Below are positions 42,895 through 54,175 of a DNA stretch of 64,000 nt, in pieces. A model generated the notes under the pieces. The model was not told where the DNA came from and ran no database searches. It saw nothing but the letters and a program-made list of their open reading frames with translations. The DNA is from Karstenula rhodostoma CBS 690.94. Taxonomy: Eukaryota; Ascomycota; Dothideomycetes; Pleosporales; Didymosphaeriaceae. The position numbers and the translations under genes were made by a program. Where the stretch lies: assembly GCA_010093485.1 (NCBI GenBank), contig MU001494.1:2790740-2854739 (forward strand). Direction: 5' to 3'. Positions within the stretch are counted from its first letter, which is position 1, and every line of letters starts with the position of its first letter.

Positions 42895-42947
42895 TTTAGC
42901 CGGAGGAAGGCGCGACCAACCAGCGCGTGGCGGCTAAACGGGCTAAA
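42895..42947. promoter_or_regulatory. Triple GGCTAAA cluster upstream of xlnR
   Basis: Three exact copies of the XlnR/Xyr1 binding box GGCTAAA: one on the minus strand (42895-42901) and two on the plus strand (42932-42938 and 42941-42947), ending 395 bp before the xlnR start. The close pair is spaced 9 bp start to start, and the first is inverted relative to them. This fits the tandem or inverted arrangements reported for Xyr1/XlnR sites. Confidence 0.6.
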
Positions 42948-43342
42948 TTCACACGCCTCCCCTCCCCGCGTCCCTGCACCGACACCAAACTTGGCCTGCC
43001 TTCCAGCGACCAGGTGCCGCAGCTCTAGTTGCCCCAGATCGTCGAGCCAATCCCCCAGCCTACAATCAACGGTGCGCCTTCGCGATATTGTCTCCTACGT
43101 GATCTCGCTTCTCGAAGCCCTCGTCGACGCATGGAAGATTCAAGCCACAGATGCATCCCTGGTTTCGGCCCATCCTGTCCAGGATCCTGAACTCCTTGTC
43201 CCTCGGCACTCTATAGTGTCCTCACCGGCCCACTTGTGAAGCCCCAAGTATCCCATGACCGCTGCAGTCTTTTCAGACTGATCGCAACCTCCGTCCCCGC
43301 TGCCACCCACTGTCCCAATTCTTCTTCCCCGGACCGCCCGCC

Positions 43343-46126
43343 ATGGATACCCCCACCGCAGACGCCACCAAGCTCGAGCGCAGAGCCTCCGCTCCCGTCA
43401 AACGCAGAGTCAGTCGCGCGTGCGACCATTGCCACCGCATGCGAACCAGATGTAACGGCCAAGCTCCGTGCTCGCGATGTCTTGGTACGATGCGGTTGCC
43501 TGCCGTGCCGCCATCGCAACTGACGTGTCCGCAGAACTCGAGTACGTTTGCCAGTACAACCGAGAGAAGAAGCGAAGAGGAAAGGTCCGGAGACACGCTG
43601 CCTCGCCTACATTGTTTTGCCTCTGACTAACCACGACTCCAGGTACCACGACACATCCAAAAGCAACGGGACGAGGCCGCTGCACAGCATGGACTGCCCA
43701 ATGCGCACGAAGAAAATCCTCTCTCCATACAGACTCATTTTGAAAACTCCGAGATGGACGAGGAACTCTGGTCACCCTCGGAGCCAACACCAATCGCCCA
43801 TCACTTTCCAGCAAAAGAGGACATCCACCACGTACCATCGCCAAACCTGCACGCCCACATGATGCCACCACCAGATTATCCGCAAGATCCAACCCAAATC
43901 AAATCGCCAACCAATTGGCACGAATTGGCTTCTTGTAAGTTTGTCGAGAGTAAAAATGCTAGAACTGCACTCACCACTGCGTCAGCTGTGAGCTTCAACC
44001 CACCAGTGACGCACATCATGATAGATCCGCTATTACTCGGACCAGGCGAAAGGCTTGCGCAGCCCCAAATGCATGCTTCGATGGGAAGAAATGAAGAGCT
44101 CATGTATGCCATGAACGACATGCACCTCATTCCGGACACTCGTACGCCCATATCCATGCCCTCTGAGTTCGGGAACATGGGATATCCAATGCACTTCGCG
44201 CCCGTACGACAATCCTCGCCCCGAAGTTATGGATCGGTCGACACTGGATCACCTCAATCGGGCATCAGCGCTGCGTCTTCGCATCCAGGAATCCTGCCTT
44301 GCAAGTACCCAGTCCTAAAACCGTTGCTTCCGCACCTGAGCAACATCATGACTGTGCCAATGGCCTGCGATCTGATCGAACATTATTTCCAGAGTTCGTC
44401 TTCGGTATTTATGGAGCCAATATCACCCTACATTCTCGGAACCGTCTTTCGGAAACGCTCCTTCCTGCGACAACACAAGCCGCGGAAGTGCAGCCCCGCA
44501 CTGCTCGCGAGCATGCTCTGGATTGCAGCTCAGACCTCGGAAGCGACCTACCTGACTTCGTCTCCATCGGCCAGAACAGTCTTTTGTCAAAAGTTATGGA
44601 AGCTCGCAATCGATCTGTTGAAACCATTGGTGCACTCGCCCGCCTCCCATGGATTCGCCCAAAACCACGGCCACATCGTCAGCCCTGCAGTACATGACGC
44701 GTTTGGAGTAGAACGCGCAATGGGACAGCTCGAAAACAGGACAGATTCAGCAATGCCACCGACCAGCACCCTTGACGATGTGGCGACGTACATGAACCTC
44801 GGCGTGGTGACCTCGGCGAGCGAATACAAAGCCGCTAGTCTGCGATGGTGGAACGCTGCTTGGAGCCTGGCAAGGGAACTGAAACTGGGAAGGGAGGTAG
44901 CCCAGGAATCTACAAAGGATCGACATACGGGCGACGACGCCGACATTGGCATGTCGGACTGCAGCAACTCGGGCGCGCATGTTCCTGCGGGCACCCCTGC
45001 AGCTGCTCTGGTCGAGGAAGCAAGAGAGGAAAGACGCAGGCTGTGGTGGCTCCTGTATATGATTGAGTAAGTACCTGTCGCGCGTATATCCGCATTTGTA
45101 TGCTAACGTACCCCAGCCGCCACTTGGGACTATGCTACAACCGCCCCCTAGCGATGCTAGACAATGAATGCGAGGATCTCTACCAACCGGTTCCAGACAC
45201 GCTGTGGCAGGCCGGAGAATTCTACACCGGGAACTCGGGCCCCAAGAGGAAAGGCCTCTCTTTCCAATGCACGTCGCATGACGTGTTTGGATTCTTTCTC
45301 CCGCTCATGACCATCCTTGGCGACATCGTCGACATGAACGCACAGAAGAACCACCCCCGCTTCGGCCAGCGCGCATCCTGGGAGTCTTTCGAGTCGGAAA
45401 TCGTACACCAACTCGAGCAGTATGCGTACAGTCTCCAAGAATTCAAGACGCAGCACGGCTGTGGCGCGCCGGGCGATGACGCCGCGGATCCTATTCGTGG
45501 AGAATGTGCCCACCAAACAAGGAAGGTCGTCGCGTATGCGACGCACATCATGCATGTGCTGCACATTTTGCTGCACGGCAAATGGGACCCTGTTGCGCTG
45601 TTGGAGGACGACAACATGTGGATTTGCTCGCAGTCGTTCTTGGCCGCGACATCGAATGCGATCTCCGCGGCACATGCCGTCGAGGAGATCCTCAAGCTCG
45701 ATCCGGACCTGTCCTTCATGCCCTATTTCTTCGGCATGGTGAGTCCCACCTCAACCCTGCTGCCGGCCCGACATTCGCTAATCATCTTCCAGTACCTGTT
45801 GCAGGGAAGCCTGATTCTCCTTATGCTTGCAGACAAGCTGTCGACCGAGACAAACGACGGCGTCATCCGGGCCTGCGAAACCATTGTGCGCGCCCACGAG
45901 GCCGCCGTCGTCACCCTCAACACAGAATACCAGGTGCGTCTCCACCATCCCTACCAGCCCCCGCCCCAGCTAACCCCCACCGCAGAGAAACTTCCGAAAA
46001 GTCATGATTTCAACACTGGCGCAGATAAAAGGCCACAGCCACTCGCGCGAAATGTCGCCCGCGAAGCGCCGCGAGGTCCTGTCGTTGTACCGCTGGACGA
46101 GTCTCGGCAACGGCCTCGCGATATGA
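43343..46126 (+). CDS. xlnR: Xylanolytic transcriptional activator XlnR/Xyr1
   Basis: Zn2Cys6 transcription factor that switches on xylanase and cellulase genes in response to xylose. Six exons: 43343-43484, 43535-43584, 43643-45066, 45117-45738, 45793-45933 and 45986-46126; 839 residues. Intron 2 has a weaker GTCCGG donor. The zinc cluster is at Cys 27, 30, 37, 43, 46 and 53, with intron 1 splitting it before the last Cys. The linker YNREKKRRGK follows. The fungal-TF homology region has HYFQSSSSVFMEPISPYILG and the signature RHLGLCYNRPLAMLD, then GFFLPLMTILGDIVDM, YATHIMHVLHILLHGKWDPV and YLLQGSLILLMLADKL. The C-terminus RNFRKVM...LSLYRWTSLGNGLAI is the conserved XlnR end. Intron 4 (54 bp) is a multiple of three. 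Upstream GGCTAAA boxes suggest self-regulation. XlnR family firm; orthology rather than a close paralogue is likely. Confidence 0.9.
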
Positions 46127-47110
46127 GCATCCTTCGTTTTCAGCCACAGCCGGGGGGAAGAAAAGGGAATTGGAAGGGGAAACAGGCGTCGTTCGCGCCC
46201 ATTCAACTGTAATATTACGCATCCCGGCCCTTGTGCATGGGATGGGAGGGGGGGAGGTCTCACTTTCATCACTTGATACCAGAGACAAAAAGTCGCAACT
46301 TGCATAGTTTGGGTAGCGTGGAATCATTGCCTTCTCTACGTGTCTGCGGTATCGCCTGGTTTTCTGCGCCGTCGCTCGCGCCGGTCTCGCTATCGCGCCT
46401 TCCCTCTTTCTCCTATTCCATCCCATCCCATCCCTCAACCCCAACTCCCACCACGGTATCTATACCGTACCAAGACACTGCGCTACGCGTATGGTAAAGC
46501 GTTAGCGTTAGCGCTGGTACTAGATTTCTTTTATAGGGGATGTTTGGGAGCGTTGCTGGGGGAGGGATGGAGGGGGAAGGAGATGATATAGAGGTGAAGT
46601 GAAGTGAAGTGAAGGTCTAATATAGAGGGGGGTGTTGGGGTGTTAGGGTTTTAGTGTTAGGTTGGGGGTAGAAGACGGAGCGAGCTATAACCACCACCAG
46701 GGCGGGTTAGGTAATTAAGGATGGATGATTGTTATAGGCTAGATTGTATAGGGTGGGTTGGATTGATTGTGGGCTTGGTGGGTTGGGTGGGTTAGGTGGG
46801 GTATGGATGTTAGTTATTAGCAGGGGTTAGGGAAGTGGGTTTTTGTGTAGATGTGTGGTGAATGGTGGATAGTGGATGGTAGACGGGGGTAGGGGTAGGA
46901 GGGAGGTATAGACGGTAAAGGTTAGTTAGTAATAGTGGAGTAGATGCAGCGTGGGTGTTTGAAATGGTTGGGTTTTGGAACCCTGCAGTGTTTATATGCT
47001 ACGGTTTACCGCGGCTTGCAGAAGCTCGCGAAGAGTCAATAATTGAGTAGATGAAGCTCTGTTTACCAGCACTTACTCTGAGCTGGCGTACTTGGTGTAC
47101 TTCATTCTTC
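46127..47110. other. Intergenic, with G/T-skewed tract
   Basis: 984 bp between convergent genes. From about 46560 to 46960 the plus strand is nearly devoid of C and rich in GGGT/TTAGG-like strings without a regular telomeric period. No gene. Confidence 0.5.
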
Positions 47111-48787
47111 TTACATAGTGAACCGACCGTGCCTACACGTCCCCCCTACCTCCCTCTTCCCCCTCGACTTCCCCGTATCCTGGTAGAAGTGCCTCGACTC
47201 TTCTTCCCCAACAAGCCCCTCAGGCGGGCCATACGTACTCGTCACAATCACACTAACATGTTCCGCCTCGCTAGCCAAGCCTATAAGATACGGCAGCAAC
47301 TGTTCCGCATGGTCCCCGCCATCCTCATCGTCGCTGGCGCCATCGCATTCTTCGATGCGGTCGACGAGGACGAACACGCTGCTCGCCAGCTCGGTGACCA
47401 GCGCTTCGAAGATGGTCCAGAGCCGCGCGAAGGTTTTCGCGCGGCGGAAGCGGTGGATGTTGTACGTGCTTGGCTGGCGGAAGGGGATTTCGGGGTGGCG
47501 GTCGAGCAGCTGCGCTATGAGACGTTTAGCAGCGTGGTCACGGTCGACGGCGCGTCCGCAATAGTGCAGAACATGTGCAGCAGCGCCAGGTTCTGCATCT
47601 GCAGCGCGTCGATTAGGTCGATGCTCATTTCCGTGATCCAGGTGTCTTGGTTGCCGGAGCGGCCGCCGATCCAGAGTTCGCTGCGGCCGTGGGCGGACCA
47701 CGTGTCGAAAGCTTTCAGGACGGCGGTCTCGTAACAGTGGTCTTTGGGAGAGAGGTTTAAGTGGTGGTTGCGGGCGGGGGAGAGTTGTTCGGCTGCGGTC
47801 GAGGCTGTGGGGAGGAGGACCTCGGTGAGGGCCAGGGCGTGGTTGGCGGCGTGGAAGGTGTACGTGGCGGAGGACTGGTGGGTGAGGGTTTCGATGCGGG
47901 CGTCGAGGAGGGTAAGGCAGTAGCTTAGCGCTGTCATGGGCTGGGTTAGGTTGTCGTGTAGATGGCCGACGACTTGGCTGGTGCTTTCGAGGAGCTCTTT
48001 GATGTCGGCTTGTTGGGCTACGTGGGCGGCTTCTTTCAGTTCGTGGAGTTTTTCTACTTCGGCATCGATGCGCTGTATACATTTGTCGAACTTTGTCTCT
48101 ACTGGACGTAGGACTGCGTCGCGTAGCTGCCGTAGGTGGTTGCTGCGGTAGTACACGATCGCTTCGTTTAAGAGGTTGAGGATCTCCACGTATATCGATA
48201 CTACTCGAATTTTCACTCCGTTGGAAGGAAAGACTTTGCTATAGAAGTCGACAATAGGAAGTCGGGCGCTGAGCGTCTGGATGTAAGTAAGCAATGACTC
48301 CTGCGTCTCTCTCCCCTTGAAGACTGTTTTGAACACCAGAAGTAGAACCCCATAGGTCATTCGGTATTCGGGGCTTTGCGGGACCAAAAGCTCGATAATG
48401 CCAGAGGTTCGAGTAACGAACTCGCTGAATATTTCCACAAACTGGCCTGCTTTCTTCGTGGCAGGGTGCCTGCTGGACGACTGCTCTTGGGAGTCGATGG
48501 TTTGTTGGATCTTCTGTATTAGGACGTCAAGACCATGTGTACTTTTGATGCTGTCGAGCTCGTTTGCGGTGAGGTCAAGCGCCTTGAGCCGCGTCTTGGT
48601 GGCACGGCAGGCATCCTGAGCCGCAGCGTAGAAGCTGTGTAGGCGTGCAAATAAACAAACGCCCGTTCAGAGTTTGATTACATGTCTTATCTTAACAGAA
48701 GTCTCTTCCTGGCTCATACCATACACTGAGAGAGCGTTTGTGTCCCGCGTCGCGTGATGCTCCTAGAATAACTCCATAATCTTCCAT
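47111..48787 (-). pseudogene. NACHT-like STAND protein with DUF7708-type N-terminus, frameshifted
   Basis: Exon 1 (48720-48787, MEDYGVILGAS...) and exon 2 from 48634, joined over an 85-bp intron, encode about 390 residues typical of fungal STAND receptors. A helical N-terminal domain is present (LDVLIQKIQQTIDSQEQSS, YGVLLLVFKTVF, VKIRVVSIYVEILNLLNEAIVYY). A region follows where a NACHT P-loop would be. There the sequence is ELWIGGRSGNQDTW, without the GK[S/T] needed for nucleotide binding. Frame 1 stops at 47515, but a second frame carries on the protein from about 47560 (DRDHAAKRLIAQLLDRHPEI..., Walker B-like SSVFVLVDRIEEC, VSVIVTSTYGPPEG) to a stop at 47111. No splice sites bridge the change. 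So the gene carries a 1-nt frameshift, or an assembly indel, and lacks any repeat sensor domain. Confidence 0.68.
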
Positions 48788-49818
48788 TCCTCCATGTAGG
48801 AGATGTTCGCGTGCAACTATCGATATTACATCTACCTCTTCGCCAGTCGATCATCACCAAGCCGGCGCGGCTATGTTGAAAATGCAAGAGACCGGATGTT
48901 ATGGTCGATGGCGTGGGCATGGTGTTGCCTCAGCCTTGCACAGCCCCGAAGTCAATGTTGCTTCGTCTTCCGGTCTGCAGTGTTGCGTAATTTTTACCCC
49001 TGCGACGGATAGCTGCAGCTGTTGAAGGCTTGCTTGTCGAAGAATCAGACGCAGTGGCTTTGAGGTTACCTTGCCATTATGCGGTGACTTTGTATGATGC
49101 CGCGAGCTGGTTGCCAACAACTTCGGGGACGCGGGGCGGGGTTGCCTTGATTTAAAGTACGAATCAGCTGGTCTAGGTTGAGGAATATCCCAAATCACAT
49201 CTCTCTTCTGCTTCTACAACCAATATACCAGTGTTTCTGGTCTACACAAACTACATACCTGCATCGTCTTGGCACTGCGCGCTCATCTCGATCTTGTGGG
49301 TCATTCATACAAGATTTATGGGGCGGGGTTGACGCTAATATTCTCGTACGTTAGGATCCGTTTGAGTCGCATATGGTAGAAGCTTGTTCTCTGTTTAAGA
49401 AGGTTTATTCGTCTGCCAAACTTATTACGAAAGTTGGGGAAACATGTGGGGATCCCGGAGTCGTGGAAGACAATAGGGAGGCGCCCGCGAGGAGGAGGGA
49501 GTGTTAGGGTAATTAGTAGGGTAAGTCACGTGTAACTGTAGCTCTAGGATTATCGTCGCCTTAACTATCCTAATACTTAACTACTATAGAATAGGATAAA
49601 TCTAAGGGCTAATAGAGAGAGATAAGTTACAGATATAGTATATAAATCGAGGAGGGATATGCTGCGGTCTCTCGCTCATCACGATCGACGCCACAATCCA
49701 ACATGCTCTTCCCCTGGCACCCAGAGTCCGGCCGCCGTACAAACCCGCAGATCCTCGACCAGGTTGGGGAAACAAGCAGTGATTATATTGTCTCTCCACG
49801 CAGGAAGGCGATTCAAAG
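48788..49818. other. Intergenic with AT-rich patch
   Basis: 1.03 kb between divergent genes. From about 49490 to 49650 it turns AT-rich with few CpA, like a small RIP-marked repeat scrap. A TATA-like TATAAATCG lies near 49642, followed by the DUF7025 gene start. No coding signal. Confidence 0.5.
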
Positions 49819-50930
49819 ATGACGGCACGTTCCGCCAAAGACAGCGACCACGAGGGAATACCCACCGCAGAGCTGCTGAGTCCAACGGACGGCACCATCT
49901 CGGCAAGCTCTGGCGATGAACTTTCGCGGACAAGTAATGATACGGCGGCGGCTGTAGCCTCTCCTGAGCAGGATGCGGATCCTTCCGTTTTAGAAGCGAC
50001 TAATGAAGAGAAGGATGCCAGTAATGAGAAAGAAGGTGACGATGAGAAGCTTGAAGCGAAGAAGGAATCAGAGACCCCGCCTTCGCCAACGCTTCCTCGA
50101 ACACGCATAGGACGGCTCAACAAAGATGATAAGAAAGACATTATCGATCAAGCCGACTGGCAGACGATGGTCCCGAAGAAGGATATCGAGAGCAGGTTAG
50201 TTATGGCCGTGAACGATGGCGACGACGGCAGAGAACAGGCCACGCTCTATTCCCCTTACATCCATAAGGTGTGCCGTGCGGTCATCAGGTACTTGTGGAG
50301 ATTAGTATGCAGAGACTGAAGTTTACACCAGCCACTAATTACTTCCCCGAAGTCTACGTCGAGGTTCGAAGTGTTAGCTTCAGCTATCCGTACGCGCCGT
50401 TCTATTTCTACATCGATCAGATGCAAGAGCACGTAGAAAACGATAATGACGAAGATGCGAAAAGTGACGACTGGAACGACTTTCGGAAGTATTTCTACGA
50501 TGTTTACGTCGGGGCTTTTCATGATCGAGTACGGGTGAGCCTTGAAGAAGCAAACGTCCGATTCGACAGTCTTTGGGCGGTGTTCAAACCTGGAGATATG
50601 CTCTACACCCTGGACGACTTTGATGCGCCACACCTCTTCATTATCAGTAGAAGCACCTTCCATAGTCATAAATACAACGCCTATGACATCGAGAGCTTGA
50701 TGAAGAAGGGAGGCGCTGCCGCCGCTGGTGACTCAGAACGCTTCGTGATCGATGCATGGACTGTGACGTGGAAAGGCTCTAGCAAGGTATTCTCACGAGA
50801 AGTGAAGACTTTTGTCATCAATGTGTTTGCCGGCACACGCCCAGTTTCTTCCTTCAAGATCTACCCAATCAAATACCACAAGGACGGCGATACTGAGTCG
50901 CAAAATGCGCTACTCGACAAACTAGAGTAG
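49819..50930 (+). CDS. DUF7025 protein lacking the AAA module
   Basis: Likely two exons, 49819-50304 and 50364-50930 (GTATGC donor, CTAAT branch, CGAG acceptor), 350 residues. This junction is my best in-phase choice; a GTACTT donor at 50289 is an alternative. The first 130 residues are acidic and disordered. The second half resembles the DUF7025 region of the AAA ATPase at 11.3-13.7 kb: LWAVFKPGDMLYTLDDFDAP corresponds to LWTLFEPGCLVYR, and IHKVCRAVI to the SPLLKKSLGKVL region. It ends at KYHKDGDTESQNALLDKLE with no ATPase domain and no continuation in any frame downstream. So it is a truncated or stand-alone relative. It lies 2.8 kb from RIP-marked DNA, which may have removed the rest. Whether it is expressed is unknown. 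Confidence 0.62.
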
Positions 50931-51667
50931 AGGGGCCGCACATGGGCGCAACTCACATCTTAAGGACCCGTCTCTAAGCATCACGATGGTCCAACGAGAG
51001 AGCTTACACGCTCGTTAGGTCGCACGATGGTCGAAGAAGAGCGCAGAAACGTAAGTATCGATAGATGATATACCAGTATTAGGATGAGTACTTGCGGTAG
51101 CGTACTAACTGGTTATCTAGCTGAACGAGCGAGTGATATTTATTACTCTATATAATATACGAGGTATCTCTTATAAGTAGTAGCTATAAACGTATATTCT
51201 AGCCTCTGTTAACTAATTGAGCGGTAGAGATAAAATCGAGTTACTCGATTCTACGTAGGTCGCGGTAGCTCATCGACGTCCGTGGCGAGCGAGCTCCTGT
51301 GCTTACAAGGATAATAGATAGTCAATACATCCAAAGACGTCGCCTGCTCTATAATGTTATAATGCACATTTATTAGAGCGGATAGGACGCGTCTATACTC
51401 ACAGAAGTTACTTAATCTTACAAGTTATTTGCAACTACTTTCGCACTTATGGCTTTCCCACAATATATAACACTATCCTTACCACTATAGCGGATCGTGT
51501 TTCTCGCGTTGACGCAGGCTAGAAAGGCAATACATATAATACTTTCAAACGACGCGCCTCTGCATGTGCGCAGGACTAGGTGTACCCGTTTCGGAAATGT
51601 GGGGTTGGTAACTGTATGCGAAAATCTTGAGTGGTTGGGAATATTTTGCATGCAAAATAATAGTCAT
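50931..51667. other. AT-rich, partly RIP-marked spacer
   Basis: 737 bp between convergent genes. From about 51050 to 51420 it is AT-rich and low in CpA/TpG but keeps many CpG, suggesting a degraded repeat fragment. No gene recognised. Confidence 0.5.
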
Positions 51668-52552
51668 CTACTTCCTACAGTGTAACAACTGCGCGATATC
51701 ATCATTGCAATCAACAGGTAAAAGATCCCCTGGCGTTGCCCCATCGCAATTTCTAAGTGTAGTATCTGCTCCGTTCGCAACTAACCACTTGACGGCGGAC
51801 ATCGTTCCAGCCGCAGCGGCTGCATGGAGTGCTGTACCGTCTGGAAAAAGAGCTGATTTCCCAAAGCGCTCGTCCAAGTTAGCTCCGTGTCGCAACAACA
51901 CCTCCAACACATCGATGCGCCCACGACGCGCAGCAGCGTGCTGTGCACGTGACCGGGCAATAACAACACCATGTTCTAGCAAGCATTCGAACATTTCGCA
52001 AGGCGCACCCCAGAACACCATTTGGAACAAGAGGCTATGGCGTGCAAATACCATCCTTCCGACAAGCTGCTCAGGATCAATTCCTCTTGCCAACAAATGG
52101 CGTAGAAGAGAAAGACGCGCCTGGGGAAAGAGCCTCGCGCTGATCCATGCACCATCGATAACCTGGCCACCCATAGGCAGAGTTATAGCCCAGACATCAG
52201 AGTGTGCACGCTCAAGCGCGTGGAAGAGGTCCAGTGTACTTTCAGGTCGGTTGATTGCCGCCAGAACTACCCTTGCAGTGACCAAGTAAGGCACAGCGAT
52301 ACCATATTGCCGACCGAGTTCGAGTAGTGCGGCAATATGGTCAAATTGTTCACCTCGTACTGCTGCTTCCAGCATACGTTCGAGAATAAGGAAGTCCTCT
52401 GTGGAATTCGAGTAGGGGTTTGGTTGGAGAACCTCTGTGCTCAGCACAGTCTTCATAACCAAGGTATCTTGGAGCACAGACACAAGCTGCTCGTATGGTC
52501 CATATTCGCACAGATCGATAAGCTGTTTGGCAGACGCTGAGAAGTTCTCCAT
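51668..52552 (-). CDS. Ankyrin-repeat protein
   Basis: Single exon, 294 residues from the ATG at 52550-52552 (MENFSASAKQLIDLCEYG). The frame is open a further 21 codons upstream without an ATG. The C-terminal third carries ankyrin repeats: CLLEHGVVIARSRAQHAAARRGRIDVLEVLLRHGA, then DGTALHAAAAAGTMSAVKWLVANGAD, and a last partial one (DGATPGDLL). The N-terminal part is helical and may hold degenerate repeats (MLEAAVRGEQFDHIAALLELG). No other domain, so it may be a protein-binding adaptor. Similar small ankyrin proteins are abundant in fungi and are often fragments of larger receptors; the neighbouring broken NACHT-like gene makes that possible here. Confidence 0.8.
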   Translation of the reverse strand: MENFSASAKQLIDLCEYGPYEQLVSVLQDTLVMKTVLSTEVLQPNPYSNSTEDFLILERMLEAAVRGEQFDHIAALLELGRQYGIAVPYLVTARVVLAAINRPESTLDLFHALERAHSDVWAITLPMGGQVIDGAWISARLFPQARLSLLRHLLARGIDPEQLVGRMVFARHSLLFQMVFWGAPCEMFECLLEHGVVIARSRAQHAAARRGRIDVLEVLLRHGANLDERFGKSALFPDGTALHAAAAAGTMSAVKWLVANGADTTLRNCDGATPGDLLPVDCNDDIAQLLHCRK

Positions 52553-53387
52553 GTTGAAACGAAGGACAGCCGTAGTGAATGCGACGAGGTTGCGGGTGTC
52601 TCTAAGAGAACACAATTGTTGGCCTCCGCTCGATGACTTCGGAGCTGGCTCAATTAGATTTGTCCCAGTAGCGTTTCATCCGGCTGCGAAATAACTAACA
52701 TATTTCGATATCTGTAGAAGAACGACTTCTGGGGCTTGTTCTGCGACGAGACAGACAACGCGAACAGGCGAATGAATGAAAATGAAGTAAGTTTCGGTAA
52801 AGATATATAAGTTGGCAAGTATGTGTGAAATGTTAACAAGTGATGAATGGCCACGTGTTCGCAGATCAAGTTGGATGACCATAGCCACGACTGTGCCGTA
52901 GGCTAGTCAAATTAAGCCTCCCCTAATGCCTCATCAACGTTTCACAATGCTGCGCTACCAATACGGTCACCGAAGCGATAGCACTTCGCCCACTGCATTC
53001 GTCATCGGCGCTAGTTATGGGTGCGTATATTATGGCATCGCCAATAGTCAAACATTTCTTAGGTATTGTCTCAACAAGAAGGTCAAACCCAGCAACAGAA
53101 AATACTTGGAGATAAACGACGCTGTAACAAGAATTGATATTCAATGAACGACTAAACGAAAGAATGATGTAGTCTCGAACGAGAGCAATCCCTGAATCCC
53201 TGAACAACGACCTCTGCATACACCGGAGATATTGAAGAGTCCACACCTATATTGTAAATGAGCGACTACTCGCTTGAGAATCAAGCGCATAATGAATGAC
53301 TGTTGATAGTGGTATGAGCCCCATTAGAAAAATCCTAACCCTGCTCTCATCTAGAAGCCCCTCAATAGCCAAAGACGTCATTTGGTC
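52553..53387. other. Intergenic, 835 bp
   Basis: Promoter side of the ankyrin gene and 3' flank of the remnant gene. Short frames only. Nothing supported. Confidence 0.45.
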
Positions 53388-53743
53388 TTAGCATGCCTTC
53401 TTCTCTGGAAGAGCGATCTCGTAATCAACATCAGCTGGTGACAGCGCGTTATTCTTTAACTTCCTGATCGTTCCTGCGTCCTGCATGTAAGGCCATTCGT
53501 GATTCCCCCAGAACGATTTGTCATTGTCAATGATAGCTGTTCTTAGTTAGTCACCGCCCCATTTGTATCTTAAAAAAAAAAAGCGAATAACATACTCTTG
53601 GCCGCGCCAAATACTACGGGATTGCGCGCGTATCTAGCCAATGCTTCCGACTTCGCTGCATCTTGTTTGGGGGTGGGAAAAATAGCTACTGCCCAGTGAT
53701 TCAAGAATAACTCAGACTCGAAAATAGTGTAAAAGGGCCGGCG
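53388..53743 (-). pseudogene. 3' remnant of an unknown gene cut at the AT-rich boundary
   Basis: Two terminal exons remain: 53596-53743 and 53388-53536, joined over a 59-bp intron (GTATGT donor, CTAAC branch, ACAG acceptor) containing a run of eleven T on the coding strand. They encode about 98 residues with clear protein character: ESELFLNHWAVAIFPTPKQD, then ALARYARNPVVFGAAKTI, then SFWGNHEWPYMQDAGTIRK and a tail ending ALPEKKAC. I cannot name the family. Upstream, the frame hits a stop at 53744-53746, exactly where composition falls to about 20% G+C. So the 5' part has been lost or mutated by the repeat block. No start codon remains. Confidence 0.6.
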
Positions 53744-53889
53744 TTAGTTAGTTACCTCTTTATTTATTTATTTAGAATCTTTACTTTACTAAGTTAAGTT
53801 TATTTAATTACTATCTTTCCCTAGAACTAGTTATTAAGATCTATTAAAAGCTACTAATTATAGTTTAATACTAGTTAATTTTATATTAT

Positions 53890-54175
53890 TATTAGATTAT
53901 ATATATATATTATTACCTATAGTATAGTATACTTACTATTATAGTAAGTTATAGTAACTACTAGTAGTAGTAAATAGTAAGTATAAAAGGAGAGACTAGG
54001 ATATTTTATACTATTAGAACTAGTATAAGGTACTAAAGTATCTTTTAAGGGTATATCTTAGTTAGACTTAAAATAATAATTAATTATAATAATTTATATA
54101 ATTATATAATATATAACTAACCTATCTATATTTATAGTTTATAATAATCTATTATTATTTATAGTAGATTTAATA
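53890..54175 (+). repeat. 5' LTR of copia element
   Basis: 286 bp, starting TATTAGATTAT. By eye it differs from the 3' LTR at about eleven sites, all transitions, and in each case this copy has the A or T. Confidence 0.88.
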
